Positions 11,701 to 23,700 of a stretch of 64,000 nt of DNA are shown here, piece by piece. Position 1 is the stretch's first letter, and each line of letters opens with the position of its first letter. The stretch is taken from positions 422,381-486,380 of the forward strand of contig RPFO01000184.1 of NCBI GenBank assembly GCA_009746045.1, written 5' to 3'. Origin of the DNA: Mesostigma viride (Eukaryota > Streptophyta > Mesostigmatophyceae > Mesostigmatales > Mesostigmataceae). The notes beneath the pieces are model-generated. The model was not told where the DNA came from. It ran no database searches and worked only from the letters and a program-made list of their open reading frames with translations. The position numbers were made by a program, and so were the translations under genes.

Positions 11701-14700
11701 GAGGCGGAGGGCCTGCAGACTAAGTCTGGTTCTCTAGAAGCCCAAGTTGCTTCTTTGGAGGCCCAGGTGGCAAGCATGGGGGAGCTCCAGGCCAAGGTTT
11801 CTTCGCTGGAGGCGGCGGTGGCGGAGAAAGAGGGCGAGGCGTCGGGCGTGAAGGAGAAGCTGGACAAGGCGGTCAAGATGGGCAAGAAGGTGGCGGACCA
11901 GAAGAAGGAGCTGGCCGAGAAACTGGCGTCTGCAGAGGCGCTGTCGGCCAGCTCCAAGAAGGAGCTGGGGGAGAGGGAGCAAGGGCTGCAGGCGCGGGTG
12001 GCAGAATTAGAGGGCCAGCTCAAGGATGTTTATACCCAGCTCAATGTGCTGAGGGAGGAAGCCGAATCGGTTAAGGCTGACTTGGAAACAAGCCAGCAAG
12101 CGGCGGCAGCATTAAAGGCGTCGCTTTTGGGCAGGGAGGAGGAGCTGGCGTCACTGAGGTCAGCGGTGGGCGCCAGGGACGCGGAAATGGCGGCGTCGCG
12201 CGATGACCTGGTCGCCAGTGAGCGGCTGCTTGCGGAGGCCTCTGCAAAGCTGGTGTCCGTCACAGGTGAGCTTGACTTGATGCGTGAACGGCTGGCATCT
12301 GCAACTAAGGAGGTGGAGGACAAGAGTGCTGAGCTTGCAGCGTCAGCACAAGAACTGGCCACCCTCAGGAAGGAGCTGGAAGGCAAGTCTGCAGAGCTGG
12401 CATCCGTTACCTTGGAACTTGATTCAATGCGAGAGCAGCTGGCGTCCGCAAGGAAACAGGCGCGCGAGAGGGATGGGGAGCTGGAAGCAAGAAGTGCTGA
12501 GCTTGCATCCATCACCAAGGAGCTTTCGTCCGTCAAGGGTGAACTGGCGGCGATGTCGGAGCGAGCGGCAGCCGCCGAGAAGGACCTGGGTTCCACCAAG
12601 GACACGCTGGACAAGGCGGTCAAGATGGGCAAGAAGGTGGCGGAGCAGAAGAAGGAGCTTGCGGGTAAACTGGCGTCTGCAGAGGCGCTGTTGGCAGATT
12701 CCAAGAAGGAGCTGGGGGACAGGGAGCGAGGGCTGCAGGCGCGGGTGGCGGAGTTAGAGGGCCAGCTGCGGCAGGCTCAGAACGAGGTGGCATCGTTGAC
12801 GGAGGCCAAGGGGGAGTTGTTGGAGAGAGAGCGTGCGCTCGAAACGCAGGTCAAGGCGGAGTCGGCATCCAGCAAAGAGGAGCTGACAGCATTACGTGCG
12901 GACTTGGCATCCAGCCAGCAGGAAGTCTCGGCCCTGCAGGCGGCGATGTCGACAAAGGAGGAGGAATTGGCGGCGGCCAAGGGTGCGTCCGAATCTCTGG
13001 AAGCCCAGCTGAAGGATGTACTGTCGCAGCTCAAGGATGCCCAGATGGAGCTCACGCAGGTCCGAACACAGCTCAAGGTGGTCGAGGAGGAGGCCGCGGC
13101 AACCAAGGCGGGGGTGGCGGACTTAGAATCGCAGCTCAAGGGGTTGCGTGAGCAGGCGGAAGCGGTGAAGGCCGAGTTGGAAACTGCCAAGAAGGAGGTT
13201 TCGGGCCGCGACAAGAAACTGGCGTCCGTCAACAAGCAGCTGGAGAAGAAGGGGGCCGCGCTGGCATCCGCCACGGAGGAGCTGGCCACCCTCAGGAAGG
13301 AGCTGGAACACAAGTCTTCGCAGCTGGAAACAAAGGCCGCTGAGCTTTCATCCGCCACGGGCGAGCTCGACTCGATGCGAGAGCAGCTGGCATCCGCCGC
13401 AAGGGAGGCGGAGGAGAGGAGCGCCGAGCTGGCATCCGTCAAAAGTGACCTGGAGCATAAGAGCACTGAGCTGGCGTCTGCCACGAAGCAAGAAGAGAAG
13501 AAGGGCGCGGAGCTGGCATCCGTCAAGGCACTTCTGGCAGCGGCTGAGGCGTCGCTGGCTACCTCCAAGGCCGAGCTTGACGAGGAGGCACGGTCGCTGG
13601 CGGACCAGCTTGCTTCTTCCAGGGAGGAGGCGGCGGAACTGCAGCGCCATGTTGCGTCGCTCCAGGCATCCATGTCTGGCAAGGAGGAGGAGCTGTCGTC
13701 CCTCCAGGCTGCAGTCTCGGACGCGAATGCTTCCGTTGCTGCCAAGGAGGAGGAGCTTGCCCTGCTGAGGTCGTCATTGGGCGCCAGGGAGGGCGAGCTG
13801 GACCAGCTGAGGTCATCGGTGGAGGGACAGCTGGCGGCGCTGCGTGCATTGCTGGCCGAGCGGGAGGGCGAGGTCACCCGACTGGGTTACAAGCTGGCCG
13901 CGAAGGAAGGAGAGATCGCACGGCTAGGTGCCGAAATGGCGGAGACCAAGGCGGGGGCGGAAGCCAGCAGCGCGCTTCAGGAGGAGATGCTGGGGGAGCA
14001 GATACGGGAGAAGGACGTGCTGGCGGCGCGTGTGGCGGAATTAGAGGGGTCGCTGGAGGCCAGGGCGGTGGGATTAAGCCATCTCAAGAGCGAGCTGGAA
14101 GCGAGGGCCGCGGAAGCAAGCCAGCTCCAAGGGCACGTGGAGAGAAGGGCGGTGGAGGCCAAGGCCGTGGGAGAGAAACTGGAATCGACGGTCGCGGAGC
14201 TGGCATCCCTTCAGGCCCGGACGGGCTTGCTGGAAACCAGGCTGGCTGAAAAGGAGGCCGAGGTGGCGTCTCTGCAGGCCAAGGCTGACTCTTTGGAAGC
14301 CAAGGTGGGTTCGCTGGAGGCGGCGGTGGCGGAGAAAGAAGGCGAGGCGTCTGGCGTGAAGGAGAAGCTGGACAAGGCGGTCAAGATGGGCAAGAAGGTG
14401 ACAGAGCAGAAGAAGGAGCTGGCCGAGAAACTGGCGTCTGCAGAGGCGCTGTTGGCCAGCTCCAAGAAGGAGCTGGGGGAGAGGGAGCGAGGGCTGCAGG
14501 CGCGGGTGGCGGAGTTGGAGGGCCAGGTGGCATCCATGCGGGCGGAGGGGGAGGCCACGGCGGCAGCATTGGCGTCGCTCCAGGCATCCTTGTCTGCTAA
14601 AGATGAGGAGGCGCGGTCTCTGGCGGAGGTTCTTGCTTCTGCCAAGCAGGACGTGTCTGCGCTGCAAACCTCCTTGTCTGCCAAGGAGGAGGAGGGGCGT

Positions 14701-17700
14701 GTGCTAGCGGAGCAGGTCACGGATCTCCAGGAGGAGGAGGCGTCGATCCGGGCGGCGCTTGCGGATGCCAACGCTTCCGTTTCTGCCAAGGAGGACGAGC
14801 TGGCGTCGCTGAGGTCATCACTGGAGGGCGAGCTGGCCCAGCTGAGGTCATCGGTGGAGGCCTTAACGGGCGAGTTATCGGCAGCGACGGCGAGCGTGTT
14901 GTCTCAGGCGGAACAGCTCTCGTTGCTTCAGGCATCCGTCACGGCCAAGGAGGAAATCATCGCCGCCAAGCAGCAGCAGCTATCCGCCAAGCAAGAGGAG
15001 GTTGCGGCCAAGGAGGGGATGGTCGTGGCGAAAGAAGGGGAGATCGAGGCCCTGCTGGCGGCCGCCACGGCCAAGGAGGCTGAGTTGTTCTCGGTGCGGG
15101 AGGAGTTGCAAGGGGAGCTCTGCACCATGGAGCGCCAGCTGCGAGAGAAGGAGCAGGAGGTGGTCGAGCTCACGGGCAGGGCCTCGGAGCTGGCGGGGCA
15201 ATTGGCCGAGATGACCGCTGCGCTGGAGGCAAAGACAGCTGAATTGGCGGGATTAGGGCGGTCGCTGGAGGCAAAGCAGGGCGAGGCGTCGGGCCTGGAG
15301 TCCCGGCTGGCAGAACAGGCGGCCGAGGTGATGTCGATGCAAGCCAAGGTTGCTTCTTTGGAGGCCCAGGTGGCAGTTATTGGGGAGCTGGAAGGCAAGG
15401 CCGGGGCATTGGAAGCCAAGGTGGTTTCGTTGGAGGCGGCGGTGGCGGAGAAAGAAGGCGAGGCGTCTGGTGTGAAGGAGAAGCTGGACAAGGCGGTCAA
15501 GATGGGCAAGAAGGTGACAGAGCAGAAAAAGGAGCTGGCCGAGAAACTGGCATCCGCAGAGGCGCTGCTAGCCGACTCCAAGAAGGAGCTAGGGGAGAGG
15601 GAGCGAGGGCTGCAGGCGCGGGTGGCGGAGTTGGAGGGCCAGCTCAAGGACATCCAGACCCAGCTCAAGGGTGCTCAGAAGGAGGCCGCATTCTCAAAAG
15701 CAGAGGTCTCAGGGAAGGAAGAAGAACTGGCTTCGCTGCGCGCTGCAGCAGCTACTCATGCGGAAGAGCTGGCGTCTGTCAAAGCTGACCTGGAGCACAA
15801 GGCCTCTGATCTGGCGTCTGCCACAAAGGAGGTGGAGGAGAAGGGCGCGGAGCTGGCTGAGGCCTGGGGAAAACTGGGATCCACCACGGGCAAGCTGGAC
15901 TCAATGCAAGAGCAGCTGGCATCCGCCACAGGGGAGGCAGAGGAGAGGAGCGCTGAGCTGGCATCCGTCATGCAAGAACTGGCCGCTGTGAAGGAGGAGC
16001 TGGAAGGGAAGAGCGCTGAGCTGGCATCGGCCCAACGGGAGCTAGCAGAGGCTCGCAGCGCCGTCGAGGAACGGACCAAGGCGCTGCGGGAGGAGGTGGA
16101 GAGCTTGAGGGCTGACGTGGAGAGAGCGAGGGGGGATGCTGAGAGCGCAATGGTGGAGGCGACACGGGCCATGGAGGAGGTGGAGAGGGGCCGGGTGGAA
16201 GCAGCGGAGCAGGAGAGGGAGTTTGAAGGGAAGGCGGGCGAGGAGGCGAGGAGGCGGGAGGAGGCGGAGGCGCGGGTGGCGGAATTAGACGCGGCGGTCA
16301 CAGCCGCGCGGGCAGAGGCCTCGGGGCTTGCTTTGCGCGTGGCAGAATTAGACGTGCAGGTGGCGGGGTCCAGCACTCAGGTGGCAGAGTTTACCGCACA
16401 GGTGGCCGAGTTGACCAAGCTGCTGGCGGAATCGAACGCCAAGGCGGAGGAATATGTTGCGCGGGCGGAGGAATCCGGCAAGCGTGCGCAGGAATCAGGC
16501 GCGCAGGCGGAGGAGCTGGCCGCACGGTGTTCAAAGCTGGACGGCAGCTTGCGCGACGCGCTCGGACGGCTCAAGGGGCTCGCGGGGGAGCTGAAGGAGA
16601 GCAAGGCGGCGGCGGCGGCGGCGATCGCAGAGAGGGACGGGGCACTTGCCGAGAGAAACGCGACCGTGGCGGAGCGGGATTCTGTGGCAGCCGAGCGGGA
16701 TGGAGCATGGGCGGAAAGGGACGCAGCGGTGAGGGAGAAAGATGCGGCAGCGGCGGAGCGGGACGCGGTAGTTAGAGAGAGGGACGCAGCGGTAAGAGAG
16801 AGGGATGTGGCGGTACGAGAGAGGGATGCGGAAAGGGATGCCGGCGGGTCGAACGCGAGTGCGCTTGCAGAGGAGGAGGCCCGATGCCGCGCGTTAGAGT
16901 CGTTGGTCGCGGACAAGGAGGCCGCGCTGGCATCTGTCACAACGGAGCTCGAGCTAAAGAGCACGGAGCTGGCATCCGCCACGAGCCAGCTAGCGGCGTC
17001 GCGCACGTCGCTGGGCGAGAAGGAAGCCGGCTTGCGGGCGGCGGAGGATATGCTGGCGGCGCAGAAGGCCGAGCTGCGGTCGAATGCCGACAAGGTGGCG
17101 GCGTTGGAGGCGGCGGTGGCGGGGGCGCTGGGCTCTGCAGCCGACATGGGTGGCGCCACGGATTCGCTTCGCGAGGAGCTAGGTCGGGTGGTGAGCGCGA
17201 GAGCCGAGCTGCAGAGACAAACGGATACTCTGGCCAAGAAACTGGGCAAGGCGCAGGGAGCGCTGGCCAAGGCCAAGGAGGAGGTCGTGGAGAAAGAGAA
17301 GGCGTTGGTGGCAGAGAGGGAGGCGTTGGCGGTGGAGAAGGGAAAGGTGGCGGCGGCCGAGTCACGGGTGGCGAAGGCCGCGGAAGAGCACGGCCAGGCG
17401 GAGGAGGCCAGGCAGGCTGAGTTGGCCCGCATCGTGGCCGAGTTGGCCCTCGCGGAGACCAAGGCGGGCGAGTTACAGGACGAGGTGGGCGTCCTCCAGG
17501 AACAAACGGGACAGCTCCAGGAGCAAATGAAAATGCTTCAAGAGGAACGGGGCATGCTTCAACAGCAGGTGGGCATGCTTCAAGGGCAGGTGGACACGCT
17601 GGAGGTGGAGGCGGGCAAGTTGCGGGCGTCCCTGGCAGAGCGGGAGGCCTCCCTGGAGGCTAAAGAGGCGGCGAGGGAAGAGGCGTTGGGGTCTCTACAT

Positions 17701-20700
17701 GCGGCGCTTGCCGAGAAAGAGGCGGCTCTACAGGCAGCGATTGCGGACAAGGAGGCGGCTGTACAGGCAGCCGTCACAGACAAGGAGTCGGCGCTGGCCG
17801 AAAAAGAGGCGGCCGTCGCGCAAGCGGTGGAGCTGCGTGAGAAGCTGGTGAAGGCGGTCAAGAAGGGCAAGGGGATCGAGGAAGAGAGGAAGAAGGGGGC
17901 GGCGGAGCTGGCATCCGTCAAGGGTGAGTTGGAGGAGAGGAGCGCAAAGCTGGCGTCCGCCACGGGCGAGCTCGACTCGATGCGAGAGCAGCTGGGGTCC
18001 GCCACAAGAGAGGTGGAGGAGAGGAGAGGGGAACTGGCGTCCGCAACGGAGGAACTGGCCACCCTCAGGAAGGAGCTGGAAGGAACGTCTGCCGAGCTTG
18101 AGCAGAAGGCTTCTGAGCTGGCGTCCGCCACCAAACTGGCAGAGGACAGGGGCGTCGAGCTCGCCGCTCTGAGGGAGGGCCTCACGGGCAAGGAGGCAGA
18201 CCTGGCGGCGCGTGTGGCGGAATTAGATGGGTTGCTGGAGGCCCGGGCGGCGGAGGTGAGCCATCTCAAGCGCGAGCTGGAAGCGAGGGCTGAGGAAGCA
18301 AGCGAGCTCCAAGGGCACATGGAGAGAAGGGCGGTGGAGGCCAAGGACGTGGCGGAACAGCTGGAGGCAAAGGCTGCCGAGGTGGCGACGCTGGAGGCCC
18401 GGCTAGCTGACAGGGGGAGCGAGTTGGCAACCCTGGAGGCCAAAGCTGGTTCCTTGGAGGCCCAGGTGGCAGTGATGAGGGAGCTGGAAGCCAAGGCCAG
18501 GGCGTTAGAAGCCAAGGTTTCTTCGCTGGAGGCGGCGGTGGTGGAGAAAGAAGGCGAGGCGTCTGGTGTGAAGGAGAAGCTGGACAAGGCGGTCAAGATG
18601 GGCAAGAAGGTGACGGAGCAGAAGAAGGAGCTGGCCGAGAAACTGGCATCCGCAGAGGCGCTGCTGGCCGACTCCAAGAAGGAGCTGGGGGAGAGGGAGC
18701 GAGGGCTGCAGGCGCGGGTGGCGGAGTTGGAGGGCCAGCTGAGGAGGGCACGAGAGGAGGCCGAAGCGATCCAGGCTGAGGGGGCGGGCCGTGATGAGGA
18801 ACTGTCCGCACTCAGGAAGGAGCTGGAAGACAAGACTGCGCAGCTGGCATTGGTAAGCAAGGAACTGGCATCTGCAACCCAGGAGCTTGCAACGAAGGCT
18901 TCCGAGCTGGCGTCCGCCACCAGTGAGCTTGATGCTGCGCGCGAGCAATTGGCAGCCGCCGCCAAGGAAGTGGAGGAGAGAAATGGGGAGCGTGCGGCGG
19001 CAACGGATGAACTGGTGTCCGTCAAGTCCTCCCTGGCGGCCGCAGACGACGAGCTCGCGTCCCTGCAGGGTGCGCTGGGCGAGGCGGAGGAGCAGCTCTC
19101 CCTCCTGCGCGCGTCTGTTGCGGAGGGCGAGGCGGAGGTGTCGTCGGCGCAGTGCCAGCTGGCGGCCGCCGAGGCCACGGAGCGCCAGCTGCGCCAGCTG
19201 GCCGAGCGGCTGGAGGGCGAGCTGGCGGGGGCCAAGCGCCAGGTGGCGGAGAGGGAAGGCGAGTGGGCGGCTGCAAGGGCCGAGTTGACAGCGGCGGAGG
19301 GCCAGATCGAGGAGGCAGAGGCGAGGGCGGAGGAGTCGAGGGCGGAGGCGGACGCCGCTGCGGAGGGGGCAGCAGAGGCATCGCGGCGTGTGGAGGAGTT
19401 GGAGGGGCGGCTGGCAGAAGTGGAGGAAGAGCTGGCAGGCATGCGGTCATCCTTGCAGTCGGTGGCACATGATGGGGAGGCTGCGGCGAGGGAAGATGCG
19501 GCATGTTTACGGTCAGCTCTTGCAGAGAAGGATGCAGCGCTTCAGGCGGCGGTGGCGGAAAAGGAGGCAGCATTAACGCAGCAAATGGAGGCGCACCACG
19601 TCGCGATGGAGCAGCTGCGCGAGAAGCTGGTGAAGGCGGTCAAGAAGGGCAAGGGGATCGAGGAAGAGAGGAAGAAGGGGGCGGCCGAGCTGGCATCCGT
19701 CAAGGGTGAGTTGGAGGAGAGGAGTGCAAAGCTGGTGTCGGCCACGGGCGAGCTCGACTCGCTGCGAGAGCAGCTGGCATCTGCAACCAGGGAGGTGGAG
19801 GAGAGGAGCGGGGAGCTGGAACGAAAGAGTGCTGAGCTGGCGTCCGCGACAGAAATGCTGGCGTCCGCAACGGGTGACCTTGACGGATTGCGCGGACAGC
19901 TGGCGTCTGCGACAGCCGATCTCCATTCGTTGCGCGAGCACCTGGCGTCCGTCACCGCGGAGCGCGACGGTTTGCTGCTGTCGACGTCCCGTGAGGCCGA
20001 GGGCAAAGACCAGAAGGTGGCCGAGCTGGAGGGCCAGCTGGCGTCTGCAACGGGAGAACTGTCCACCCTCAGGAAGGAGCTGGAAGACAAGTCTGCGCAG
20101 CTGGCATCCGCCAGCACTGACCTGGACTCGTTGCGGGAGCAGCTGGCATCTGCCACGAAGGAGGTGGAGGAGAGGAGCGCGCAGCTGGCATCCGCAACGG
20201 AGGAGCTGGCGTCCGTCAGGTCCTCCCTGGCATTAGCCGAGGTGTCACTGGCATCCGCAAACGAGGAGCTGGCGGGGAGGGCCTCACAAATGGCCGAAAG
20301 AGACGCTGAGCTGGCGGCCAAGGAAGGGGAGTTGGCGTCGACGCTGGCGGCGGTGGCTGACAAGGACGCCGAGCTGGCGAGCAAGGAGGGACAGCTGGCG
20401 GATTCCCACCGCAGGGCGGGCGAGGTAGAGGCCCGTGCGGCGTCTGCCGAAGCGAAAATGGCTGGCGCCCACGCGGCCCTCAATGCCAGGGAGGGGGAGT
20501 TGCTGCGGCTGCAATCCGATATGGCGGCTATGCAAGGGGAGCTGTCGGCCAAGGAGAGCGAGCTGGCGCAGATGCAAGCAGCCATCACGGTAAGTGAGCA
20601 GGAGCTGAAGTCACTGCGGGCGTCCCTCACGGCGCAGGAAGGCATCCTTGCTGCCAAGGAGGAGGAAGTGGTGGCCAAGGAGGCGGCATCGGCAGAGCTC

Positions 20701-23700
20701 CGTTCGTACCTGGTGGAGCAGGAGTCGCAGCTCAATGAGCTGAGGGCGGCGCTGGCGGACGCGAATGCTGCAGTGTCTGGCAGGGAGGGCGAGGTTGCGC
20801 AGCTGGGGTCATCAGTGGAAACGATGATGGAGGAACTAGCGGCGGCGCGGGCGACCCTGGCGTCGCAGGCGGAACAGCTCTCGTTGCTTCAGGCATCCGT
20901 CACGGCCAAGGAGGAAATCATCGCCGCCAAGCAGCAGCAGCTATCCGCCAAGCAAGAGGAGGTTGCGGCCAAGGAGGCGGAGCTGTCCGCAGCGCGGGAG
21001 GAGTTGCAGAGGCAGATCAGCGCCCTGGAACTCCGGCTGCGAGAGAAGGATCAGGAGGTGGCGGAGATGCAGCAAACGCTGTGTGCACGGGAGCAAGAGG
21101 TCCAGGACAAGGACAAGGAGGTCGGCCAGGCTGCGTTCACGATCGGTGCACTCTCAGAGCGCGTCGAGCAGCTGTCGGCATTAATGGTGGCATCTGAGGA
21201 GGAACTGGACGCCGCGAACACCCGGCTGGCCGAGGCCAGGGACAAGCTCGGCAAGGCCGTGAGGAAAGGTAAAGCCGGCGAGGAGGAGCGGAGGGTGTTG
21301 GAGGAGGCGAAGAAGGGGCTCGAGGAAGCTAGGGTGAGGCTGGAGGCGGAGTTGGCAGCGGCGGGGGTTGCAGCGGAGGAGGCGGCGCAAAGGGAACGGG
21401 AGGCAGTGACGTCGCTAGAAGAGAGGGAGTTGGAGTTGTCGATCGTCGCCGCCGAGGTGTCGAGGCTGCAGACACGGTTGGTGGAGGTGGAGGCCCGGCT
21501 GGTGAGGGAGGCGGCCGAGAAGGGGGCAGTAGTGCTGGCGTCGCAACGAGACGATGGTAACGCTTCTGCTGCTGCTGCTGCTGTGGCGGCTACTGGCCCC
21601 GGGCATGATGCAGGGTTTGGGGTGGGGCGGGGGCGGCCATGATGACACCAGCGTCTGGCACTGGAGTCGTCAACCAGTGCAGGTCGTGGGATTCTTTGTC
21701 TCCATCGGGTACGGCATTGCCCCCATCCGTCTCGTCATCAGACAGGGATGCAAGGAGCTATCGCGTGGGCGGACCCAGGGGGGTGGAGGGCGGACCCGTG
21801 GCCCCGTCGCGTCTGTTCGAAGATGCCAGCACATCGCTCGCGGGGCCGGCGGGCAGTAGCCAGCCATATGGTGCCAACGTTGCCGCTGGTGGTGACGGGG
21901 CAGAGATCCAGGAGGAGGACGAGGAAGCGCTCATGGAGGCGCGCTGGGGCGTGGGGTTGACCGATGATGATTGGGGCCACGGCCTGGGAGGAGCAGGAGA
22001 GCAAGGGCAAGGGCAAGGGGAGTGGCAGGGACAAGGGGGATGGCGGGGGCAGGAAGGGGGGGGGGTGCGGTCCGGCCGCTCGGGTTCATGGGGCGGGGAG
22101 GGTGACGCCGACCGGGCGTTACAGCTCCGTGGTGGCGCCGAGGGCGGCGAACCAGGGTCCCTGTCCTTGTCCTCCTCGTCTGGGGCGCTATCCGACCCGC
22201 TGGGTCGATCCGCGAGGGCCGTCCGGGCGCATGCCGAGGGCGCTGCGTCGTCGTCCTCATCGTTAGTCCCGGTCGTCGTTGTGGCCAATGGGAGCGCGCC
22301 AGGTGGACAGGTCTGGGATGGCGACGCCCGAGGAGAGCGGGTGCCAGGATTATCGGCCGGCGGGGCGGCTTACGCGTCGGTGGCGGGGGCGGCGGTGGGG
22401 TCTTCCTCTTCGGCCTTGGCCTCGGCTTCGGGGAACAACGAGGTGGCGTTGCTGCGAGAGCGGTGTGCAAAGCTGGAGGCTCACCTCAAGGCCCGTGTGG
22501 CGGAACTAGAGGGGCAGCACCGGAAGGCGCTCTCGGCGGTCGAGGTGGGTTGATACTCGCGTCCTGTATAGATTTGCTCTGAAATCTAGTGCGGGCTAAG
22601 TTATCTCATCATGTGTTGAAGGGGCTGGTGTTGAATGGGCAATTTCATTTCAATAAATGGCTATGGTTTGTCGATCTGGTGGTGTTGTATAATAATAACA
22701 GTTTTGCTTTGAGATGGGCCGCATCGTAAATGACCTTACGTCCATGCTGATGACCTTACGTCCAGCTTTCGGAAGAAATAGCTTTGAGGAAATGTTTTGT
22801 TACAGCAGTCAGGCATGCATTCTTTCCTTGCCTGTTTCCAATAGGTATGCAGCCAGGTAGTCGTGTACTTTTTTCACCATTAGCCATCCTGTTATATGGA
22901 ACATGTTTTATTAGCAGATACAGAACGCGAATCCCCCGGTGTGGGGTCAGAATAACCCGACCTTCCAGAGAGAATTTTGAATAATCCTCATAAACGCAAT
23001 GATTGGTTCTGGCCCCTCCTGTGTTCAATCTGTCACCTGTGGGGGGACACCTGGTGCAGGCGGAGCGCAACGCGGCCCTCGCAGAGGTCAACCAGTGCCG
23101 CATCAAGCTGCAGACGGTGAGCGGTTACTATAGCCACCTCTATTGCTACTATAGCTAGCATACTATCACCATCATTTTGCAGGACAACTGCCTGATTCTC
23201 AATCCATGATTTTCTCGAGGACTACACTGTTGACACAGTCACGATGGCCCTGGAATCATTGAGGTTGGGTTCAATCCTTCCTATGGGTTACCAAGGTCCG
23301 GCTGCGGCGTTAGTAGGGCCTGTTACAGCCTGGTACCGTCATTTTGCCTAACGCAGGGTTCACACCTTCGACTGCTTCGCGTCTACTGCAGCGGCAACGC
23401 GTTTGTTAGTAATTCCGCGACTCACTTACAAGAGAATCACGCTCAGAGAGAGCCACGATCATTTTCTGCACAGAAGCATAGATCTGCTCTATGAAGTGGT
23501 GACAATACTCACCTTGTCAATACCTATTCGTGTGTATCTTAAATATAAGAAACACTACTATGGTGTATGCTGTATATAAGGTAATATGAATTATTATTAT
23601 ATTATTATAATAACAAAACATTAGTACTATCATGATGTTATTCTATGCTGAATTATCTCCTTATCGTGTTTTGCTGCCCCTGTGCTTGCCTCATTCATCG

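Noticed and set aside
10524-21642. Long antisense frames opposite the golgin exon (for example 17580-19442, 10524-12023, 12777-13877)
   Set aside because: Ala/Ser-rich shadows of a GC-rich coiled-coil exon; they have no motifs of their own.
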